This document shows positions 17,317 through 24,330 of a stretch of 30,548 nucleotides of DNA, in pieces. The first letter of the stretch is position 1. Each line of letters begins with the position of its first letter. Made by a program: the position numbers and the translations under genes. The notes under the pieces are model-generated. The model worked only from the letters and a program-made list of their open reading frames with translations. It had not been told where the DNA came from and ran no database searches. Source of the DNA: Candidatus Gastranaerophilales bacterium (lineage in GTDB: Bacteria; Cyanobacteriota; Vampirovibrionia; Gastranaerophilales; Gastranaerophilaceae); assembly GCA_023662705.1 (NCBI GenBank), contig JAMPIM010000016.1:7433-37980 (forward strand), given 5' to 3'.

Positions 17317-18308
17317 TCCCTAACAGCATCACCAAGCAAATTAAACGAAAGTACCGCAATAAATATCAAAATACCCGGAGTCAGAAGCCAAGGGCGATAA
17401 AGAATATTTGTAAACTCCTGCGCTTCTTTAAGCATATTCCCCCAGCTCGCATCAGGCTGCTGAATACCTAAACCTAAAAAGCTTAAGCCTGATTCTGCAA
17501 GAATATAAGACGGAACAGAAAGCGTCATTGCAATAATTACATAACTCATTGTCTGCGGAAGAATATGTTTAAGAATTATTCTTAAATTTGATGCACCCAT
17601 AACCTTTTCAGCCTGTACAAAATCTTCTTTTTTGATTGAGAGCACCATACCTCTTACAACTCTGGCAAACCCTGCCCATCCAATAAGCGCAAGAATAACA
17701 ACAATCAACGCAAAGCGCTGTACGCTTGTCATGCCTGAAGGTAATATCGCAGCAAGAATAATCAGCAGATAAAAACTCGGAATCGCCATAACCGCTTCTG
17801 CAAACCTCATCATCAGAGTATCAACAATCCCTCCAAAGTAACCTGAGATTCCGCCATACAGAAGCCCTATTGGAAACACTACAAACAGTGATAGGAAACC
17901 GACAGTCATAGATATTCTTCCGCCGAACAAAAGACGTGAAAACACATCACGACCATTAATATCAGTGCCAAGCAAATATAATTTGCCCCCGTCTTTAACC
18001 CCGAACAAATGCCCGTTCACAAAAGGTTTAATAAAATATTTTTTTGAACGGTCCTGTTTATAAATAGTCTGCATAAGAGAAGGTTCATATTCTCTTATAT
18101 AATTATAAGTATAAGGTAATGAAAGTTTTCCCTGCTCATTTATTGTATAAACCTTTGAAGGCGGAGCATAAGACATATCCCTATCCGAATACGTGCTTGA
18201 ATAAGGTGCTATGAAATCCGCAAACAGGATTACAATATACAAGAACGCAAGAATTATAAAAGCGGTTAATGCAAATTTATCTTTAAATATTTTCTTCAAT
18301 GCTTCCAT
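17283..18308 (-). CDS. oppC: Oligopeptide ABC transporter permease, OppC/DppC type
   Basis: A 341-residue inner-membrane permease with six likely membrane helices. TM1 lies near residues 13-33. A long periplasmic insertion (about 35-105), with the LGTDINGRDVFSRLL signature of OppC at its end, precedes TM2. The cytoplasmic EAA loop AEKVMGASNLRIILKHILP contacts the ATPase. A strong AGGGGG/TAGGAT site precedes the ATG, 3 nt after the oppB stop. It is the last gene of a three-gene operon without an ATPase. Its 3' end overlaps the convergent YkgJ-type gene by 34 nt. Confidence 0.93.
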   Translation of the reverse strand: MEALKKIFKDKFALTAFIILAFLYIVILFADFIAPYSSTYSDRDMSYAPPSKVYTINEQGKLSLPYTYNYIREYEPSLMQTIYKQDRSKKYFIKPFVNGHLFGVKDGGKLYLLGTDINGRDVFSRLLFGGRISMTVGFLSLFVVFPIGLLYGGISGYFGGIVDTLMMRFAEAVMAIPSFYLLIILAAILPSGMTSVQRFALIVVILALIGWAGFARVVRGMVLSIKKEDFVQAEKVMGASNLRIILKHILPQTMSYVIIAMTLSVPSYILAESGLSFLGLGIQQPDASWGNMLKEAQEFTNILYRPWLLTPGILIFIAVLSFNLLGDAVRDYLDPKSKSQS

Positions 18309-18311
18309 ATC

Positions 18312-19277
18312 CTACCCCCTAACCCTCGGGTCTGTTATCATAAGTAAAATATCAGCAAGAAGGTTTCCTAATATTAACATTATTGTACCCATCATTAATG
18401 AAGCCATAACAAGGTTTATATCCGATTTCATAACCGCCTCGAGAATAAGTCTTCCAAGCCCCGGATATTGAAATACATACTCTGTTAAAGCAGCACCGCT
18501 CAGCAATCCTGCAAACTCAAACCCGAGAAGCGTAATCATAGGATTAACAGCATTTCTAAGTGCGTGCTTGAAAACAACTTTGGTTTCACTTAACCCTTTA
18601 GCACGCGCAAACTTAACGTAATCACTATCCAGAACTTCAAGCATATTTGCTCTCATCTGTCTCTGTAATCCAGATAAAGAAATAGTAAACAATACAAAGG
18701 CTGGAAGCACAAGGTGTTTAGCTATATCAACAATCTTACCCCAAATTCCGAGTTCATTAAAATTATAACTCGTAAGTCCCCCAACCGGAAACCAACCAGT
18801 TTTTACTGCAAAAATCAGCATTAGTATCGCAAAAAAGAAGGACGGAATTGCCATACCAACACTCGATAAAACGGTTAACAATCTATCAAAAGCAGTACCT
18901 TTTTTATAAGCCGAAATTATGCCGAGAGGAATCCCGACCGACCATGTCATAAAAATTACTACAAGAGTCAAAAGAAGGGTATTAGGAATCCTTTCTTTCA
19001 ATTTCACAGAAACTTTTTCACCCGCAGATGTATAACCTAAATCACCTTTGACAAAAGATTTTGCCCACGAAAAATACTGAATATAAATCGGTTTATCAAG
19101 GTTTAAGCGTTTAATCTCTTTATTCAATGTTTCTTGTGAAATCGAAGGATTCAGCCTGAGTTCCGCTAACGGGTCAACAGGCGAAAGTCTTATTATAAAA
19201 AAGCTTATGAGTGAAACTATTATCAATAAAGGAATAGTCTGCAAAATTCTTTTAGTTATATATTTAATAAAATCCAT
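18312..19277 (-). CDS. oppB: Oligopeptide ABC transporter permease, OppB/DppB type
   Basis: A 321-residue permease. It begins with TM1 (TIPLLIIVSLISFFIIRLSP), followed by the OppB-typical stretch with DPLAELRLNP and a periplasmic NLDKPIYIQYFSW. The EAA motif ARAKGLSETKVVFKHALRNA marks the ATPase-contact loop, and the final helices end with DPRVRG. It pairs with OppC to form the membrane channel. Its ATG follows the oppA stop by a single base (TAG-A-ATG), so it is translationally coupled to the binding-protein gene. Confidence 0.95.
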   Translation of the reverse strand: MDFIKYITKRILQTIPLLIIVSLISFFIIRLSPVDPLAELRLNPSISQETLNKEIKRLNLDKPIYIQYFSWAKSFVKGDLGYTSAGEKVSVKLKERIPNTLLLTLVVIFMTWSVGIPLGIISAYKKGTAFDRLLTVLSSVGMAIPSFFFAILMLIFAVKTGWFPVGGLTSYNFNELGIWGKIVDIAKHLVLPAFVLFTISLSGLQRQMRANMLEVLDSDYVKFARAKGLSETKVVFKHALRNAVNPMITLLGFEFAGLLSGAALTEYVFQYPGLGRLILEAVMKSDINLVMASLMMGTIMLILGNLLADILLMITDPRVRG

Positions 19278-19278
19278 T

Positions 19279-21105
19279 CTATTTACCTATGTATATTTCA
19301 TCTAAGTTATAAATCAATCCGCTCAATGGTGTCGGAAATATATTTTTGAATTTATTTCGAATAGCCGTAATCCTTATTGGCGAATAAAGATAAATAATAG
19401 GCTTTTGATTATAGATAATCGTCTGATATCTGTCATACAGAGGTTTTCGCTCTTCAAAAGAAAGCTTAAGTGCACCTTCCTCAAAAATAGAATCGAGTTC
19501 CTTTTCCCACTCTAATCTGTCATCCGCTTTCCAATCAGCAGGTCTCTGGTTGAACAAGTGCAGCGGCCCTGATGACTGCCACACATTTTTGCCGTCATGA
19601 GGTTCTAATGGTGAACCTGTTAGCCCCATTATAGCCATATCCCAATCGTGGGTATTTGTTAATTTATTCACCAAAGAGTTAAATTCAATCGGTTTAAAAT
19701 TAACCTTCATCCCGAGTTCTTCAAGGTCTTGTTTAATCATTACACCAAGAGCTTCTCGTTCCAATGCTCCCGCATTAGTATATAAATCAAACTCGACTCT
19801 GTTACCGTCTGAGTCATATAAGATGCCGTTTTTCAATTGAAATCCTGCTTTTTCAAGACTTTTCAATGCAACAGATTTATCAGAAGGATGTCCTTTAATG
19901 TATTCATTTAAGAAAATCGAATTCAAGCTCTCAGCAGTAAACAAAGGTTCTGCGACACCCTGAGCAACATTCTGCACCATAGCTTTTCTATCAATTGCCC
20001 AATCTATTGCCGCGCGGAAATCACGGTTAGCAAACCATTTTTGTTTCATCGGAGAAACATTCCATTTTCCGTTTGTTTTTCTGTTATTGAGGTTTATAAC
20101 AAGAAACATTGTTCCCGTATCAGCCCCGAGATTATACATAGTATAATCGGAAGTAGGCTCTTTAAGCTTATAACGTGCAACATTTGAGCCGCGAATACCA
20201 AGAACATCAATCTCTTTTGCTTCAAATTTCAAAATCTCGTTATTCGTATCACCTACAATTAAATAAACAAGTTTATCAAGATACGGAAGTTTCTCGTCTT
20301 TTGTATTAATTTTGTAGTAATCAGGATTGCGCACAAAAACTACTCTTTGGGCAGCAACATATTCTTTTAAGCGAAACGCTCCGTTTGATACAATTTCTTT
20401 TGGATTTGTATTCGGGCTTAAAAAAGCATTAAATACTGATTCGCCTTTATCCGAATACGGTTTGAAATAGTGCTTCGGAACAATCTGATAAGAAAGCATT
20501 CTTAAAAATGGTGCAAACGGTTTTGAAGTCGTAAATTTAACCGTATAATCGTCAATTTTTTCTAACTCAGGTAATTTACCCCCAATCATCATCATATCTC
20601 GGGTTGCAGTATTACCAAGCCCAGCAAAAACGATTTCTTTATAAGTATAAATAACGTCATCCGCTGTTATCGGCTTCCCGTCAGACCATTTAATTCCATG
20701 GCGAAGATAAATAGTATATTCGTTTCCGTCAATTGAGAAACCCTTCGCAAGCTGCGGAATAACATCTCCCGTCCTCGGGTCGGTAGTCAAAAGTCCGTCA
20801 TACATAAGTCCTGCCATAGAAGAAGATGTATTGTCCTTTGAGTTACACGGATTGAATGTTTTCGGACCTTCCCCAATAGTAGATATAACAAGTTCTCCGC
20901 CAAAAGTTCCGACAGGTGCTTGTGATTGAAGATAATCAACGCCGTTTATTGTTATATTTTTATTACATTCCGGATAAACTATGTTTTCAAGCTCTGCTGA
21001 TGGTATATTTTGCGAATAAGTTTCAGGAATATCCCTTCTCAAGCACAACTTGACACATAATCCCATTAGAATAATTATAAAGCCCCAAATCAATAATTTT
21101 TTCAT
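19279..21105 (-). CDS. Extracellular peptide-binding protein of an Opp/Dpp-type ABC importer
   Basis: A 608-residue protein of the SBP_bac_5 family. The N-terminal hydrophobic segment (residues 4-21) ends in LMGLCVKLC. It lacks a proper lipobox because Leu precedes each Cys, so it is either a signal anchor or an unusual lipoprotein. The mature part shows EGPKTFNPCN, YDGLLTTDPRTGDVIPQLAK, YTIYLRHGIKWSDGKPITAD and FRAAIDWAIDRKAMV, all typical of the family. It captures peptides (or nickel/opines in other members) for OppB/OppC. There is no Shine-Dalgarno; an extended -10 box lies 6 nt before the ATG. The ligand cannot be told from sequence. Confidence 0.92.
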   Translation of the reverse strand: MKKLLIWGFIIILMGLCVKLCLRRDIPETYSQNIPSAELENIVYPECNKNITINGVDYLQSQAPVGTFGGELVISTIGEGPKTFNPCNSKDNTSSSMAGLMYDGLLTTDPRTGDVIPQLAKGFSIDGNEYTIYLRHGIKWSDGKPITADDVIYTYKEIVFAGLGNTATRDMMMIGGKLPELEKIDDYTVKFTTSKPFAPFLRMLSYQIVPKHYFKPYSDKGESVFNAFLSPNTNPKEIVSNGAFRLKEYVAAQRVVFVRNPDYYKINTKDEKLPYLDKLVYLIVGDTNNEILKFEAKEIDVLGIRGSNVARYKLKEPTSDYTMYNLGADTGTMFLVINLNNRKTNGKWNVSPMKQKWFANRDFRAAIDWAIDRKAMVQNVAQGVAEPLFTAESLNSIFLNEYIKGHPSDKSVALKSLEKAGFQLKNGILYDSDGNRVEFDLYTNAGALEREALGVMIKQDLEELGMKVNFKPIEFNSLVNKLTNTHDWDMAIMGLTGSPLEPHDGKNVWQSSGPLHLFNQRPADWKADDRLEWEKELDSIFEEGALKLSFEERKPLYDRYQTIIYNQKPIIYLYSPIRITAIRNKFKNIFPTPLSGLIYNLDEIYIGK

Positions 21106-21120
21106 AGAACTAGCATATCA
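21106..21120 (-). promoter_or_regulatory. Leaderless extended -10 promoter of the opp operon
   Basis: On the minus strand TGA-TATGCT (21120 to 21112) ends 6 nt before the ATG at 21105. TTAACC, 17 nt upstream, may act as -35 box. No ribosome-binding site is present. Confidence 0.5.
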
Positions 21121-21153
21121 CAATTTTGAGAAAGGGTTAATAAGACATTTGGT

Positions 21154-22392
21154 TTAATATTTATTGTTTAATTTTGCAGCCTTATACATTTCAAACATAG
21201 ATAATGCTAAAAACACTCCAAACATAAGCAGATAGGAGTTGTTTCCATAAACGAGAACATCTCCGACTCTTGTCGGTTCAAAAACATTTAATAAAAATCC
21301 TGTTGCAGTTCCTAAAAATCCTACCATCATAAAGAAACAAAAGTTCATAATACTAACTGCGGTTGTTGAAACCATTTTTCTGTTTGTCAAATGCAATACA
21401 GGCACAAGAAGAGATGTTAAACTTGCATTACCGGCTAAGATACAGAAAATCACAGCAATAGCCATTGTTCTTATATCAAGCCATATTAGAATACAAACAG
21501 ATAACAAACATAAGAATGTTACGACAGAAGCGCCCTTTAGAAACATTACTCTATGATTGTGACAAAGTTTGCAAACACTTGCATTGATAATATTTGCCGC
21601 AGCTGCAACAATTGCCATAATAGAAAGTATCATTGCTGCTCTGGTTGATGACAATACGCAAAAATCTTCCAAAAACTTTTTACCGATAATAGTTTGAATT
21701 ACATAAGAAATACCGAAGTTGCAGCAAGCAAAACTAAAAAGGTTTCTATTATGACGTTTATGCAGCACTAATCTGAACGGCAGAGTTCTTATCTTAACAT
21801 TCTTATTAATTTTTGGAAGCGGAACTTTTGGCAAAATTAAAGCAAAAACAATTATAGCAAGCACGACAACTCCTGCGACTGCAAGCAGAATTTCGCGCCA
21901 GTCCGCAACCTTCATCATCATAACAAACGGTGCATTTGCTGCAATTCCGCCCATATATCCGATGCAAAGCATTACGGAGATTGCTAATCCGAAATTTTTA
22001 TCAGAAAAAATATTTTTTAGTTCTTTAATTAAACTCAAATAAAAAGTACTGCTTCCAAATCCTATTAATGCTCTTGAAAAATACATCAGGGGTAAATTTG
22101 AAGTCAGCGGGAACAGTATACATCCCAAGGCAAGAATCAAAGAACCTGCAAGGATAACCCTTAATCCGCCAAATCGGTCAACCAAAACCCCGATAATGAG
22201 TTGATTGAACGCATAAATATACATAAATATTGCGCCAAAAGCTGTTATATAAGGCGCTGTTACAGAAAGCTCCTGTTCCAAAATATCAAATACTGCACCC
22301 GGAATCGCTATTCGTTGAAAATTAGCAATAAAATAAAAAAGTGATGCAAGTAATATTAACGTAAAATGTAAAATAAAAGCTTTATTCTTCAT
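21154..22392 (-). CDS. Major facilitator superfamily transporter
   Basis: A 412-residue protein with about 12 membrane helices in two bundles and a cytoplasmic loop near residues 190-210. The MFS loop 2-3 motif appears as GVLVDRFGGLRVILAG, and SRALIGFGSST in TM4-5 is typical of the proton-coupled sugar/organic anion branch. It moves a small solute across the inner membrane; substrate unknown. The gene ends about 50 nt before opp begins on the same strand, so read-through is possible. No good Shine-Dalgarno lies close to the ATG: AGGAG is 16 nt upstream, too far. Confidence 0.9.
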   Translation of the reverse strand: MKNKAFILHFTLILLASLFYFIANFQRIAIPGAVFDILEQELSVTAPYITAFGAIFMYIYAFNQLIIGVLVDRFGGLRVILAGSLILALGCILFPLTSNLPLMYFSRALIGFGSSTFYLSLIKELKNIFSDKNFGLAISVMLCIGYMGGIAANAPFVMMMKVADWREILLAVAGVVVLAIIVFALILPKVPLPKINKNVKIRTLPFRLVLHKRHNRNLFSFACCNFGISYVIQTIIGKKFLEDFCVLSSTRAAMILSIMAIVAAAANIINASVCKLCHNHRVMFLKGASVVTFLCLLSVCILIWLDIRTMAIAVIFCILAGNASLTSLLVPVLHLTNRKMVSTTAVSIMNFCFFMMVGFLGTATGFLLNVFEPTRVGDVLVYGNNSYLLMFGVFLALSMFEMYKAAKLNNKY

Positions 22393-22402
22393 AATATATA
22401 GT

Positions 22403-22431
22403 AAATTACTCCTAATTTAAGAGCATGTCAA
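22403..22431 (-). promoter_or_regulatory. Promoter of the MFS gene
   Basis: A perfect TTGACA (22431 to 22426) is followed 17 nt later by TAATTT (22408 to 22403), 10 nt before the ATG at 22392. The -10 match is weak. The implied 5' leader is only a few bases. Confidence 0.45.
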
Positions 22432-22483
22432 TGAAAAATTAAGCATTTTTACCTGATTATTTTTATATTAATACAACTCAATA

Positions 22484-22575
22484 CCCCAACCAGCGCGAAC
22501 CAACTGGTAGTCCCACAGCAGAGGACGACCTGTAGTTCCATTTTACACTAGTAGTTTCGCGATTGTCGTCCGACC
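22484..22575. ncRNA. Possible structured RNA with kissing-loop pairing
   Basis: Four complementary segments interlock. ACCAG (22489-22493) pairs with CTGGT (22504-22508). GGACGAC (22523-22529) pairs with GTCGTCC (22565-22571). Within the latter loop TGTAG (22531-22535) pairs with TTACA (22543-22547). CGCGAA (22494-22499) in the first loop is complementary to TTCGCG (22556-22561) in the second. The block is richer in G+C than its surroundings. The strand is uncertain; the one G-U pair favours plus. I see no terminator right after it on either strand and do not recognise a known RNA family. Confidence 0.35.
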
Positions 22576-22586
22576 CTTGTTATAAT

Positions 22587-22618
22587 AAAAAAAAAGGAAT
22601 CCTGTTGTAAGAATTCCT
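22587..22618 (-). terminator. Intrinsic terminator downstream of copG
   Basis: Read on the minus strand, AGGAAT pairs with ATTCCT, the stem continuing past one mismatch with two more pairs, and a run of nine T follows (the A-run at 22587-22595 on plus). It ends transcription coming from copG, about 110 nt beyond its stop. Confidence 0.75.
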
Positions 22619-22726
22619 ACGGTTGTTGTTTAACTTTACACTATTTTTCTCGTGTTTTTCTCTTTATACCCACTGCTGCCTAATATCCCGCGTGGTTTCT
22701 CCTCGTGTGTTTTTATTTCCTCCTCG

Positions 22727-22915
22727 CTAATCCAATAGCGCTTCAAGAATTCTGGCATTCTTATCTGCCAATCCTGATTTACGAACCTGACTTCTTGTGA
22801 TGTAGCTTCTCAAAGCTTCACGAATCAATTCTGAACGCGATCTGCTTTCCAAATCAGCTACTTCATCAATTTTGCCTAAGAAACTTTCAGGCATTGAAAT
22901 TAAAACTCTTGCCAT
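22727..22915 (-). CDS. CopG-type ribbon-helix-helix regulator
   Basis: A 62-residue protein. The pattern ARVLISMPESFLGKIDEV, then SRSRSELIREALRSYI, is the ribbon-helix-helix fold: a short N-terminal beta strand followed by two helices. Members bind DNA as dimers or tetramers on inverted repeats, as plasmid copy controllers, antitoxins or metal regulators. No toxin gene follows; a terminator lies downstream, so it is a lone regulator here. AAAAGGAG 6 nt before the ATG sets the start. A 13-bp inverted repeat sits in its promoter/leader region, a likely target for self-repression. Confidence 0.85.
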   Translation of the reverse strand: MARVLISMPESFLGKIDEVADLESRSRSELIREALRSYITRSQVRKSGLADKNARILEALLD

Positions 22916-22929
22916 AGTTTACTCCTTTT

Positions 22930-22973
22930 ATACTTTATATATTCTAATATCGTCTCGTATATATATAAAGTAT
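22930..22973. promoter_or_regulatory. 13-bp inverted repeat in the copG upstream region (probable operator)
   Basis: ATACTTTATATAT at 22930-22942 and its exact reverse complement ATATATAAAGTAT at 22961-22973 are separated by 18 bp. The repeat covers the probable -10 and leader of copG, which fits autoregulation by a ribbon-helix-helix protein. Confidence 0.6.
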
Positions 22974-22975
22974 TC

Positions 22976-23006
22976 ACTATTCAAATAATTGACTTTTTTG
23001 AATAGT
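22976..23006. repeat. 10-bp inverted repeat between the PurD-like gene and copG
   Basis: ACTATTCAAA (22976-22985) and TTTGAATAGT (22997-23006) are perfect reverse complements with an 11-bp spacer. It lies 24 nt beyond the PurD-like stop and immediately upstream of the copG repeat. It may be a weak terminator hairpin (no T-run follows on minus) or a second operator. Confidence 0.5.
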
Positions 23007-23029
23007 ATTGTTAAGAAATTGTTACAATT

Positions 23030-24259
23030 CTAAACTCGAATACAATTTCTGCAAATATCTTTTCTGTAAGAAATCCCGTTAAAATCAATGTTTGAAGCTT
23101 CTTCATAAACTTTTTCCACTGATTTGGAATTAGTTCTTGCAATTGAAGTTAAAACCATAACTTGACCATTTTGAGCTTCGTATTCCAGATAACGATTTTT
23201 AGTAACTGTCGGCGCAAAAGAAACAATTGTCTCTTCATCAAGAGAGTCAAGACCGTTAATTATATTTTCTTTATTATCTTTATTTTTGCAATTCAAAACA
23301 ATTGAAGTTGCAGATATATCTTTTTGGTTAATAAATTCAAACTCATCACTAAATGAGCCTATAATGCAAGCTTCCATCAGCTGATACAAGTCTGCATCAA
23401 GACATTCCAATACAGCAGAACAATCACAATCCTGCATAAAGAAATCATAACCTGTAACCTGTAAAACACCATTTTCAGTAACAATTCCGTTTACACCCAA
23501 AATCCCTGTATATGGATTACCTTCAATTTCCAAGTAATCAAGTGTCGGATAAATAACATTATCCATTAGATAGTATTCGTATTCAACCGAAAGTTTATAA
23601 TTAGGAGCACATGCGCCCATTCCGCTAGTAAGCTGTCCTCCGTCACCTTCAAGAGAATGTTTATAAAGAATGGATGAGCCTATTGGAAGTGCTTTGTATC
23701 CGTCTGTTACGGCATAAAAAGCAAACGGAGTTCCCCAAACATAGTCCTCTATTAAAACTTTCTGAACTTTTTGAGCAAAAATTGAATCAACAATCGTTTT
23801 GGCTTCTTTTTGAGATGTTAAAACGACAGCACTGGATGGTTCATTAGTTTTTATTACGAACGGGTTTTTGAGATTTTTAATATAATCCATAACCATATTT
23901 GGTTTCTCAAAAATCCCGAATTTTGGTGTTGGAATTCTTAATTTATACAATACTTTTTTCATCAAAACCTTATCAGTGATAAGCTTAGATGCCGCTTCTG
24001 ATGGAGCAAAGATTTTTTGATTATTATTGTTAAAGAGCTCTACAATACCTTCTAATCGGACAACAGGAATCGTTAAATCTATTCCGTTTTCCATAACAAA
24101 TTCGAGAATTTCGGAAGCGTCTCTCAAATCGACATTTGTTGCAAATTCTCCTATCATAGGACTGCCGGGGGCAACAAAAACCTCGTTATTTACCGCAAAT
24201 TTCTTTGCCAATGAATAAACTCTCGCCGTGTTTCCGATAATTAATATTTTTTTGCTCAT
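23030..24259 (-). CDS. PurD-like ATP-grasp protein, probably not a standard GAR synthetase
   Basis: A 409-residue protein aligning along its length with phosphoribosylamine-glycine ligase: N-terminal ILIIGNTARVYSLA where PurD has G-S-G-G-R-E-H-A-L, IFAPSEAASKLITDK, LEGDGGQLTSGMGACAP where PurD has the DGD-GPNTGGMGAYSP stretch, a LDADLYQLM region, and a C-terminal GISYRKDI. Important parts are lost. The AGKG nucleotide loop is replaced by PSSA, and the metal-ligand motif E-x-N-x-R-x-G-D-P-E is replaced by a GYDFFMQDCDCSA stretch near 270-282. It ends in CRNC. Purine synthesis is therefore doubtful. The ATG has no Shine-Dalgarno and lies 7 nt after a TATACT box. Confidence 0.75.
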   Translation of the reverse strand: MSKKILIIGNTARVYSLAKKFAVNNEVFVAPGSPMIGEFATNVDLRDASEILEFVMENGIDLTIPVVRLEGIVELFNNNNQKIFAPSEAASKLITDKVLMKKVLYKLRIPTPKFGIFEKPNMVMDYIKNLKNPFVIKTNEPSSAVVLTSQKEAKTIVDSIFAQKVQKVLIEDYVWGTPFAFYAVTDGYKALPIGSSILYKHSLEGDGGQLTSGMGACAPNYKLSVEYEYYLMDNVIYPTLDYLEIEGNPYTGILGVNGIVTENGVLQVTGYDFFMQDCDCSAVLECLDADLYQLMEACIIGSFSDEFEFINQKDISATSIVLNCKNKDNKENIINGLDSLDEETIVSFAPTVTKNRYLEYEAQNGQVMVLTSIARTNSKSVEKVYEEASNIDFNGISYRKDICRNCIRV

Positions 24260-24275
24260 AGGTTTTAGTATAACA
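24260..24275 (-). promoter_or_regulatory. Leaderless extended -10 promoter of the PurD-like gene
   Basis: On the minus strand TGT-TATACT (24275 to 24267) ends 7 nt before the ATG at 24259, and no ribosome-binding site is present. The valS promoter runs the other way about 20 bp further on. Confidence 0.55.
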
Positions 24276-24289
24276 CAATAAATTATTTA

Positions 24290-24298
24290 TGTTAGAAT
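24290..24298 (+). promoter_or_regulatory. Extended -10 promoter of valS
   Basis: TG-t-TAGAAT at 24290-24298 is followed by a leader of about 25 nt containing AGGAGAGG before the ATG at 24331. There is no T-box-like leader; the space is too short. Confidence 0.5.
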
Positions 24299-24330
24299 TT
24301 TATTATTAAGACAATTAGGAGAGGTAATTT

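Larger units (their letters stand above)
22393..22726. other. Non-coding interval between the MFS and CopG genes
   Basis: No protein gene is convincing here. From left to right it holds the MFS promoter (22403-22431), an A+T-rich stretch, a G+C-richer block with interlocking inverted repeats (22489-22571), a minus-strand terminator (22587-22618), and the 3' untranslated part of copG (22626-22726). The last contains two GAGGAG ribosome-binding-like sequences (minus strand) with no ORF to serve. Confidence 0.6.

Noticed and set aside
22489..22556. tRNA-like arms (an AACTGGTAG D-loop-like string and a TGTAG-TTCCATT-TTACA hairpin with a 7-nt loop)
   Set aside because: No acceptor stem, anticodon stem or standard GTTCRA T-loop can be formed in a tRNA-length layout.
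22403..22590. Riboswitch controlling the MFS gene
   Set aside because: A separate TTGACA promoter lies between the structured block and the gene, and no known riboswitch consensus was recognised.
22640..22675. A short minus-strand GTG ORF of about ten basic codons after copG
   Set aside because: Too short, with a poor ribosome-binding site, and better explained as 3' untranslated RNA before the terminator.
23030..24259. Plain annotation as purD
   Set aside because: The overall homology is clear, but the ATP and metal motifs expected of a working enzyme are missing.
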